DNA of 41,900 nt from Prevotellaceae bacterium (GTDB taxonomy: Bacteria; Bacteroidota; Bacteroidia; Bacteroidales; UBA932). The first letter of the stretch is position 1; each line of letters opens with the position of its first letter. The position numbers were made by a program, and so were the translations under genes. The stretch spans positions 1 through 41,900 of the forward strand of contig JAISXF010000050.1 of assembly GCA_031270845.1 (NCBI GenBank), written 5' to 3'. Below are positions 19,004 through 26,445 of this stretch, in pieces. The notes beneath the pieces are model-generated. The model searched no databases and was not told the DNA's origin. It saw only the letters and a list, made by a program, of their open reading frames with translations.

Positions 19004-20320
19004 ATGAAAATGAAAAAAGTGTTTTTGGTCATTGAACGCGAGTTTTCTACGCGAGTGAAGAAGAAATCGTTTATTATTACAACGATTTTGGTGCCGTTGC
19101 TGATGGCAGGGCTGATGGTAGTGCCGTTTTTGGTGCAATCGTATTTGAAAGATACGGAAAAGAAGACGATTGTGGTAACAGACCGGTCGGGTTTGGCGCG
19201 TGAAGCGCTGGTGGACAGCGAAGATTTAACGTTTGTGTTCGCAGACGGTGCGTCGCCGGACTCATTGAGGGAGCTGTTCGGAGAATCGGGCTGGTACGCG
19301 GTGGTAGATGTGGGGGTTTTGGGAGATAATGGAACTCCTTCGATAGAGATTTATTCGTTTAAGCAAACAAATATGGACGTGCAGCAGCGCATTGAGGCGA
19401 GCATGGGGAAAGCCGTCGAGCGCTCGAAGATGAAGGCATACAACATAGAAGGACTTGAGGAGATGCTGGCGTCGATACAGACGAGCTTGCATGTTAAGAC
19501 GTACCTTTGGGGAGAAGACGGGCAGGAGAAGGCGAGTTATACGTTTGTTTATATGGGAATTTCATACCTTTTCAGTTTTTTGATTTACATATTTATCGTA
19601 CTGTTCGGGGGCATGGTGATAAGAGGGGTGATTGAGGAAAAGACGAGCCGGATTGTGGAAGTAATAGTGTCGTCGCTTAAGCCATTTGAGCTGATGATTG
19701 GGAAAATTCTGGGGGTTGCTTCGGTAGGACTGCTGCAATTTGTGATATGGGTGGCGTTGACGGCAGGTATTTATGCGGTGGCGATGGGCACGTTGCTGAG
19801 TTCGGCGGATACTTCGTCGCTGGGGGCGGCGACGGGCGAGGCCGGGGCGATGGCGACGGGGTTGCTGCCGGATATTCGGTCGATTGTGGAGAGTATTGAC
19901 TTTGTGTCGATAATAGGCGCCTTTATTTTATATTTTCTTTTCGGGTATTTGCTGTATGCGGCGCTGTATGCGGCGATAGGTTCGGCGGTTGAGAGCGAAG
20001 CGGATACGCAACAGCTGATGCTTCCGGTGACGATTCCGTTAATGATCGGGATATTTATCATGCTTCATACGTTTCAGTACCCGGACAGCTCGTTATCGTT
20101 CTGGTGTTCGATGATTCCGTTCACATCACCGATGGTGATGATGGCACGTATCCCCTTTGGGGTACCATTTTGGGAGATTGCGCTGTCGCTTTCGCTGTTG
20201 CTGGTTACATTTTTGGGGGTTGCGTGGTTAGCCGGAAAGATTTATCGCACAGGCATACTGATGTACGGAAAAAAAGTCAGTTTTAAGGAAATGTGGAGAA
20301 TAATCATTCACTATAAATGA
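19004..20320 (+). CDS. ABC-2 type transporter permease (NatB-like)
   Basis: N-terminal TM, large extracytoplasmic loop, VIEEKTSRIVEVIVSSLKPFELMIGKILG. Confidence 0.88.
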   Translation: MKMKKVFLVIEREFSTRVKKKSFIITTILVPLLMAGLMVVPFLVQSYLKDTEKKTIVVTDRSGLAREALVDSEDLTFVFADGASPDSLRELFGESGWYAVVDVGVLGDNGTPSIEIYSFKQTNMDVQQRIEASMGKAVERSKMKAYNIEGLEEMLASIQTSLHVKTYLWGEDGQEKASYTFVYMGISYLFSFLIYIFIVLFGGMVIRGVIEEKTSRIVEVIVSSLKPFELMIGKILGVASVGLLQFVIWVALTAGIYAVAMGTLLSSADTSSLGAATGEAGAMATGLLPDIRSIVESIDFVSIIGAFILYFLFGYLLYAALYAAIGSAVESEADTQQLMLPVTIPLMIGIFIMLHTFQYPDSSLSFWCSMIPFTSPMVMMARIPFGVPFWEIALSLSLLLVTFLGVAWLAGKIYRTGILMYGKKVSFKEMWRIIIHYK

Positions 20321-20401
20321 TAGTCGGTTAGAGGTTGGGTTGAGTATTTTTCATTCCCGACAGGGATTTTTTAATTATTAAAATAAAAACAGTACATATT
20401 T

Positions 20402-21385
20402 ATGAAAAAAGTTGGAAAATATTTGGTGTTCCTGTCGTTGACAGGGGTGTTGCTGTACTTTTCGTTTAAGGGCGTTTCGTGGAAAGAGCTGTTGTCGGGC
20501 ATAAAAGAAGCGAACGGGTGGTGGATTGGCGCGTCGATGGCGGCAGGTTATGCGGCTTTTTTGATACGTGCGCGGCGCTGGCAGTTTATTATTCATCCAT
20601 TGGGATATAATCCGTCGTTCAAGCACACATATGATGCGGTGATGATGACTTATTTAGCGAATTTTGCGATGCCTCGCATGGGCGAGGTGGTTCGATGCGG
20701 GGTTTTGCAGCGGACGGAGAAGATTCCGTTTGAATCGTTGCTGGGCACGGTGGTGATGGAGCGGGCATTCGACTTTATTTGCCTGTTGTTGATCTCAATT
20801 AGCGTGATCTTTTTACAATTTGATACGTTTGTGGCGTTTTGGGGCGAGTTGCAGGCCGCAGAATCGGCGTCGGCGGCGGGAACGGCGGCGAGCGGGGGCG
20901 CTCTTTTATATATATTGGCGGGAACGGCGGCGTTTTTGGCGATAGCGGTTGGGTTGTTGGTGTTTGGTAAGAAGATTGCGGCGTTATCGCTTGGGATGAA
21001 GGTGAAAAAACTGTGGTTCGGGCTGCTCGATGGGCTGAAAGCGGGGTTTCGACTGGAGCGCAGGGTATTATTTTTAACGTACACGGTGGGATTGTGGGTG
21101 ATTTATTTTTTGCAGGCCTACACCGTGATGTTAGCGATGCCGGACACGGTGCATCTTGGGGCGAGCGATGCGCTGTTTTTAATGGTTGTGGGGGGGCTTG
21201 GCTGGGTTGCTCCGGTAAATGCGGGGATTGGGGCGTATCATTTTCTGATAAAGAGCGCACTTTTGATTTACGGGGTGGAAAATGGTGTGGTATTCGCCAC
21301 CATTTCGCATGAGACACAATCATTAATAATGATTTTGTTCGGGCTTGTATCGTGGGTGAGCGTAATGGCCATGCGCAGGCGCTAA
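20402..21385 (+). CDS. Lysylphosphatidylglycerol synthase TM-domain/YbhN-like flippase family protein
   Basis: Multi-TM, RARRWQFIIHPLGYNPSFKHTYDAVMMTYLANFAMPRMGEVVRCGVL. Confidence 0.88.
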   Translation: MKKVGKYLVFLSLTGVLLYFSFKGVSWKELLSGIKEANGWWIGASMAAGYAAFLIRARRWQFIIHPLGYNPSFKHTYDAVMMTYLANFAMPRMGEVVRCGVLQRTEKIPFESLLGTVVMERAFDFICLLLISISVIFLQFDTFVAFWGELQAAESASAAGTAASGGALLYILAGTAAFLAIAVGLLVFGKKIAALSLGMKVKKLWFGLLDGLKAGFRLERRVLFLTYTVGLWVIYFLQAYTVMLAMPDTVHLGASDALFLMVVGGLGWVAPVNAGIGAYHFLIKSALLIYGVENGVVFATISHETQSLIMILFGLVSWVSVMAMRRR

Positions 21386-21540
21386 AAATTAAGGTACTGG
21401 GGGACAGCGTTTGAGATTGGGGCGCGAAAAGGGGAGATCTACGTAAAATTTCTTAAGTTTAAGGCATTATGTGCGGAGTGCATGATGATAATTCTCGTGT
21501 GCACGGCGAGAAGAGGGGAGTTTTTTCTTATATTTTTTAA

Positions 21541-22065
21541 GTGCGTTCTAAAATTTTTTAAGTTTTTTCTAAAATTTTAGAAGTTTTTTCTAAGATTTTT
21601 TAAGTTTTTTCTAAAATTTTTGAAATGCGTTCTTAGATTTTTTAAGTTCTTTCTAAAATTTTGGAAGTTTTTTCTAAAATTTTGGAAGTTTTTTCTAAAA
21701 TTTTGGAAATTCGTTCTAAAATTTTGGAAGTTTTTTCTAAAATTTTGGAAATTCTTTCTAAAATTTTGGAAGTTTTTTCTAAAATTTTGGAAGTTTTTTC
21801 TAAAATTTTGGAAGTTTTTTCTAAAATTTTGGAAGTGCGCGGAGAGATTTGGGGGGGGCGCGATGAGATGAGGCAGGTGCACGATGAGATGAGGCAGGTG
21901 CACGATGAGATGAGGCAGGTGCACGATGAGATGAGGCAGGTGCACGAAGAGATGAGGCAGGTGCACGAAGAGATTTTGCGAGTGCACGATGAGATGAGGC
22001 AGGTGCACGAAGAGATGAGGCAGGTGCACGAAGAGATGAGGCAGGTGCACGATGAAAACTTCTTC
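21541..22065. repeat. 25 contiguous 21-bp units: 15 AT-rich (GTTTTTTCTAAAATTTTGGAA), 1 hybrid, 9 GC-rich (GTGCACGATGAGATGAGGCAG)
   Basis: Parsed unit by unit with no indels; hybrid unit GTGCGCGGAGAGATTTGGGGG at 21835-21855. Confidence 0.95.
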
Positions 22066-22223
22066 CTCCGCGCTGTGAACAGGCGAGATAGCGCCGGCGA
22101 GAGGAGAGAATGAGCGAAGAGGAACAGGGATTTTTAGGGGACTTTTGGGACTTTGGGGACTTTTGGGACAGATGGGGCAAAGAGTAGAGGGGGAGGAAGC
22201 AAAGAATAGAGGAGAGAAAGGAA

Positions 22224-22263
22224 GGAACCACCCCGCCCTGCGGGCACCCCTCCGAAGGAGGGG
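22224..22263. repeat. GC-rich double-hairpin element, copy A
   Basis: GGAACCACCCCGCCCTGCGGGCACCCCTCCGAAGGAGGGG. Confidence 0.9.
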
Positions 22264-22297
22264 AAAAGGAGGGGGAGTTTTGGGGAGAGGAGGGGGA

Positions 22298-22337
22298 GGA
22301 ACCACCCCGCCCTGCGGGCACCCCTCCGAAGGAGGGG
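22298..22337. repeat. GC-rich double-hairpin element, copy B (identical 40-mer)
   Basis: Same 40-mer, 74 bp after copy A. Confidence 0.9.
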
Positions 22338-22399
22338 AATGGAGGGGAAAAGGAGGGGAGTTTTAATGCGGAATTTAGTTGGCGGAAGCCGTTTGTTAC

Positions 22400-22486
22400 A
22401 TGCGAATTGAGAGGCACGAATTAAGAACATGCGAATTAAGAGGCACGAATTGAGAACAGCGAATTGAGAGGCACGAATTTAAAATG
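22400..22486. repeat. Three 29-bp units (ATGCGAATTRAGAGGCACGAATTRAGAAC)
   Basis: Read directly; the third unit is diverged at its end. Confidence 0.85.
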
Positions 22487-22584
22487 AGGGAATTAGAGGT
22501 ATTGATTTTTCTTTCATGGGTCGTAAGATTTTTTTTTAAAATGGGTGAAATTTTTTCCAAAAGTAGTAATTTTTTTCTTATAAA

Positions 22585-22773
22585 ACGTAAAACGTAAGAC
22601 GTAAGACGTAAGACGCAAGACGTAAGACGTAAGCCGTAAGACGTAATTCATCCGGCGGAAGCCGTCTATGTTCTATTATCTATTGTCTATTGTCTGTGTT
22701 CTTTCGTAATTCGTAATTCGTAATTCGTAATTTATCCGGCGTAAGCCGTAATTCGGAATGCGGAATGCGGAAT
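22585..22773. repeat. 27 heptamers in one unbroken register (ACGTAAG, TTGTCTA, TCGTAAT, GCGGAAT classes)
   Basis: Parsed heptamer by heptamer; ends at the stop codon of the RSH gene (22774-22776). Confidence 0.9.
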
Positions 22774-24972
22774 TTAGTTGAGGCGGCTGATTTTTTCGAG
22801 GCCACGGAGGTTTCGGAGATGGTGCATGAGCATGTCAAGATGCTTGTTGTCCTTGACCATGACCTGCAAGTAGCCGGTGAAGGAACCATTGTTGTTATCG
22901 GTAAGGTTTATCGAGCGGAGCGAGCAGTGCAGCTTGGTTATTGTTTCGGTGATGGTGGCAATTAAACCGGTTTCGGTCTCACCGGCGATGCGGAGCTTAA
23001 CAGGAAAGTTGGACGCGAGGGTAGCTGCACGCCACCGTGCCTGTAGTATCCGGTAGGGGTACTTTTCGAGCAGGCGCGCGGCGTTGGGACATGAATGCCG
23101 GTGAATTTTAATCCCTTCGGCAACGGAGACAAAGCCGAAGACGTCGTCGCCATAGATGGGATTGCAGCATTTTGCCAGTTTATAGTCAGTACTTCGCAGT
23201 TTTTCATCAATAATTATATAGTCGTTGTCGGCAGGAGCGTCGGCAGGGGCGGGAGAAAGCGGGAGCTTGCTGCCGGACGCGGCGAGCGGGGCATTAGCGG
23301 CCGCGAGCGGGCTGTCGGCGGTGATGATTTCCTTAATTTGTGCAATGTCAATCTGTTCATTTGCCAAGCCGGCGTAGAGATCGGTAATGTTTTTCAGCTT
23401 ATAATGCTTGAGGAGGCGATTTAATGCTTCGTCGGGGAGGGTAATTTTCCAGTTTTTGAGGCGTCTTTCAAGGAGTTCTCTACCTTCACGCGCGCGCCTT
23501 GCCTCTTCTTCGCGAAGCCGCTGCTTAATTTTCGACCTTGCTTTGGAAGTGATGACGTAATTTAGCCAATCGGCTGCGGGCAGGCGGTTTTTTGCGGTGG
23601 TTATCTCCACGGTATCGCCGGTGTGGAGGGTTTCTTTGATGGCTGCCATGCGACCGTTAATTTTTGCGCCAACGGTATGGAGGCCAATGTTGGTATGGAG
23701 GTCGAATGCAAAGTCAAGGACGGATGCTCCGGCGGGAAGCCGCCGTAAATCGCCGGCAGGCGTGATGACAATTATCTCATTGAGCGCGATTGGTTCGGGT
23801 AAACGGTTGTGGGTGTCGTTGGGCGCTTCGAGCAACTGACGAACCTGGTCGAGCCATGCCTGCATACTTCCTAAATGATGAATACCCTTGTATTTCCAGT
23901 GTGCAGCGACGCCGCGCTCGGCGGCCTCGTCCATGGCGGTGGTGCGGATTTGGACTTCGAGGGGGTGCCCATCGGGGGTTTTGACGGTGGTGTGCAGGGA
24001 TCGGTAACCACTGCTTTTGGGCTGACTGATCCAATCACGAAGCCGGCTGATGTCGGTTTCGTAACATTTCTCGACAATGGAGTAGGCTTTCCAACAGGCG
24101 GCGTCTTCGGCGTCACGAACGGGGGGCGTGTCAATAATTATGCGGATGGCGAAAATATCATAGACTTTTTCAAAGTCAATTTTCTGGTTTTGCATCTTTT
24201 TCCAAATGGAATAGATGGATTTTGTGCGGCTTTTGATGTCAAAAGCAAATCCATCATTCTTTAAAGCGGCTTCAATCGGCCGGATAATATGCTGCAAGAA
24301 CTTTTCACGCTCGGCGGCGGTAGTTTTTAGCTTGTTTGTGATGTGTCTCCAGGCTTCGGGTTCGGTAAATTTGAGGGATAAGTCCTCCATTTCGGATTTG
24401 ACGTTATAAAGACCAAGCTGATGAGCGAGAGGCGCGTAGAGGAGGAGGGTTTCGGTGGCTTTCTGCTGCTGTTTTGCTTTGGGGAAGGCGTCAAGTCGGC
24501 GCATTACTTCGAGACGATCGAGGAGTTTGATGATGACGACGCGGGGGTCTGTGGAAAAAGAAAGTATCAGTTTACGAAAGTTTTCGGCCTGGAGGCTTGT
24601 TTGCTTGATGTCGATGGCGGCGATGCGGTTTAGTCCGTCAACGATGGCGGTTATTTCATCACCATATACTTTACGGATGTCGATTTCGCGCTTTTTCTGC
24701 ATGGCTTCGCATTCCTTCGGCGTTTTTCCGGCGTATTCCTTCTCTTCATGGCGCATTGTTTCGTGCAAAAGAATGGCAATGACGGGAGCGGCCATCAGTC
24801 CGATATCCTCGACGGCGATTTTCGCGACAGCGAGGGCGTGATACAACATGGGATCGCCGTTGTGGCGGAACTTTCCGGCCATGGCCGTGGCGGCGTCGTT
24901 GCAGGCGCGGAGAATGAGTGCGCGCTCGTGTTCAGAAAAATGGGCAGCGGACTGTAAGAGCTGGTGTTGCAT
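22774..24972 (-). CDS. RelA/SpoT homologue (RSH), long form with TGS and ACT domains; probably synthetase-competent
   Basis: RLRDWISQPKSSGYRSLHTTV, EVQIRT..MDEAAERGVAAHWKYK; TTG start at 24996 lies in the promoter, ATG at 24972 preferred. Confidence 0.93.
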   Translation of the reverse strand: MQHQLLQSAAHFSEHERALILRACNDAATAMAGKFRHNGDPMLYHALAVAKIAVEDIGLMAAPVIAILLHETMRHEEKEYAGKTPKECEAMQKKREIDIRKVYGDEITAIVDGLNRIAAIDIKQTSLQAENFRKLILSFSTDPRVVIIKLLDRLEVMRRLDAFPKAKQQQKATETLLLYAPLAHQLGLYNVKSEMEDLSLKFTEPEAWRHITNKLKTTAAEREKFLQHIIRPIEAALKNDGFAFDIKSRTKSIYSIWKKMQNQKIDFEKVYDIFAIRIIIDTPPVRDAEDAACWKAYSIVEKCYETDISRLRDWISQPKSSGYRSLHTTVKTPDGHPLEVQIRTTAMDEAAERGVAAHWKYKGIHHLGSMQAWLDQVRQLLEAPNDTHNRLPEPIALNEIIVITPAGDLRRLPAGASVLDFAFDLHTNIGLHTVGAKINGRMAAIKETLHTGDTVEITTAKNRLPAADWLNYVITSKARSKIKQRLREEEARRAREGRELLERRLKNWKITLPDEALNRLLKHYKLKNITDLYAGLANEQIDIAQIKEIITADSPLAAANAPLAASGSKLPLSPAPADAPADNDYIIIDEKLRSTDYKLAKCCNPIYGDDVFGFVSVAEGIKIHRHSCPNAARLLEKYPYRILQARWRAATLASNFPVKLRIAGETETGLIATITETITKLHCSLRSINLTDNNNGSFTGYLQVMVKDNKHLDMLMHHLRNLRGLEKISRLN

Positions 24973-24993
24973 GACGGGTTCGATTGTTTTTTG

Positions 24994-25001
24994 CAAAGGT
25001 A
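24994..25001 (-). promoter_or_regulatory. TACCTTTG -7 element for the RSH gene
   Basis: CAAAGGTA on + strand. Confidence 0.65.
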
Positions 25002-25025
25002 TGAAAAAAAATGGAGTTTTTTTTT

Positions 25026-25154
25026 AGACTTTAGACTTTGAGACTTTAGACGGAGAGACTTTTGGGGGAGACTTTAGACGGAGAGACTTTTTGGGGAGAC
25101 TTTAGACGGAGAGACTTTAGACAGAGAGACTTTAGACGGAGAGACTTTGGGGGG
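25026..25154. repeat. AGACTTT / AGACGGAG alternating array with TTGGGG interruptions
   Basis: Read directly; dominant 15-bp period AGACTTTAGACGGAG. Confidence 0.85.
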
Positions 25155-25165
25155 AGAGAGGGGGG

Positions 25166-25205
25166 AGAACCACCCCGCCCTGCGGGCACCCCTCCGGGGG
25201 AGGGG
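25166..25205. repeat. GC-rich double-hairpin element, copy C
   Basis: AGAACCACCCCGCCCTGCGGGCACCCCTCCGGGGGAGGGG. Confidence 0.88.
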
Positions 25206-25238
25206 AATGGAGGGGGAGAGGAGGGGAAAGGCGGGGGA

Positions 25239-25278
25239 GGAACCACCCCGCCCTGCGGGCACCCCTCCGGAGGAGGGG
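25239..25278. repeat. GC-rich double-hairpin element, copy D
   Basis: GGAACCACCCCGCCCTGCGGGCACCCCTCCGGAGGAGGGG, 73 bp after copy C. Confidence 0.88.
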
Positions 25279-25359
25279 AATGGAGGGGAATTTTTGGGGA
25301 GAGGAGGCGGGAGGCGGGATGAAACGCTTAGTTCTTAACGCTTAGTTCTGAACTGAAGG

Positions 25360-26406
25360 TTAACGGAAGAGATGCAGCCGGTCGAGTGCACGGCGATAAC
25401 GCACGGCATTGCTGTTGTGCTGGGCGAGGGTGCGAGCAAAGACGTGATAGCCGCTAAAATCGTCGTTGGCACAGAAATAGAAATAGTCGTGCTTCTCGTA
25501 TTGCAGGACGGCATCGATGGCGGCGATGGAGGGTATGCAGACGGGGCCGGGTGGTAATCCGGTATGCTTGTAGGTGTTGTAGGGCGAGTCGATGTTTTTG
25601 TGGCGGTCGAGTATGCGCTTGATGGTAAAATCGCCGGCGGCGTACTTAAGCGTGGGGTCTGCCTGGAGAGGCATCCCGCTGTGGAGACGATTGATGTAAA
25701 CACCTGCGATACGGGGCATTTCATCGGTCATATTTGTTTCTTCATTGACGATGGAAGCGAGGATTGCGACGTCATTTGGCGTCAGTCCGATGGCATCGGC
25801 GCGGGCGGTGCGGGTATCATTCCAGAACGTTTTCATTTCTTTATGAAGCCGTTGGAGAAGAAGCTCGGGCGAGACCGTCCAATAGACCTGATATGTGTTC
25901 GGTATCACGATGAGGGCGACCGTTTCGGGGGCATAGCCGAGAGAGGCAAGGAGCTGTGTGTCGGCGAGGGCGTTGAAGATGGATGCGGAGTCGGCCTCGA
26001 TGGTTCGGGCGAGAATGGCGGCGAGTTTTTCGCTGTTGCGGATATGCCCTGCGATGGTGATGTTTACAGGTTCCTGGTCAGCGGTTTTAAGTTTTCGGAT
26101 GAGCTGCTTATTGGTCATTCCGGCGGTGATTTTATACCGCCCCGGCCGCACTTTTCGGGGGTAGTTTTCGTCGGCAGCGGCGCGCAGGAAGGTATTTTCG
26201 CTGTGCATGATGCGAGCTTCGCGGAGACTGTCGATAACATTGTCGAAGGTGGCGCCGGAAGGGATGAGGAGGATGGCATCGGCAGAGACGTTTTTGGAAT
26301 AAAAGGTGGTGTATATGCGGATTATGCCTTCGGCGATGTATCCGATACAAAGCAGGGAGATGAAGAGGATAATCAACAATAAATAACGTTTGACTTTGCG
26401 GCTCAT
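25360..26406 (-). CDS. mltG: Endolytic transglycosylase MltG
   Basis: N-terminal TM, LASIVNEETNMTDEMPRIAGVYINRLHSGMPLQADPTLKYA (YceG family). Confidence 0.93.
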   Translation of the reverse strand: MSRKVKRYLLLIILFISLLCIGYIAEGIIRIYTTFYSKNVSADAILLIPSGATFDNVIDSLREARIMHSENTFLRAAADENYPRKVRPGRYKITAGMTNKQLIRKLKTADQEPVNITIAGHIRNSEKLAAILARTIEADSASIFNALADTQLLASLGYAPETVALIVIPNTYQVYWTVSPELLLQRLHKEMKTFWNDTRTARADAIGLTPNDVAILASIVNEETNMTDEMPRIAGVYINRLHSGMPLQADPTLKYAAGDFTIKRILDRHKNIDSPYNTYKHTGLPPGPVCIPSIAAIDAVLQYEKHDYFYFCANDDFSGYHVFARTLAQHNSNAVRYRRALDRLHLFR

Positions 26407-26445
26407 TGGGAGGTGCTGTTTGGGGATGTGCGGGCTATTTTTATT

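Noticed and set aside
21541-22065. CRISPR array
   Set aside because: Units are contiguous with no unique spacers and no cas genes nearby; the same holds for all other arrays here.
21577-22305. 242-aa minus ORF with HLPHLIV and NFQNFRK repeats
   Set aside because: Starts inside a GC-rich hairpin repeat and is open only because the array lacks stops in that frame.
22224-25278. Composite transposon carrying the RSH gene
   Set aside because: No transposase, no terminal inverted repeats or target duplications; kept only as a direct-repeat observation.
25046-25338. Short ORFs with GARRAGW/PPRPAGTPP
   Set aside because: Typical spurious translations of the GC-rich intergenic repeat.
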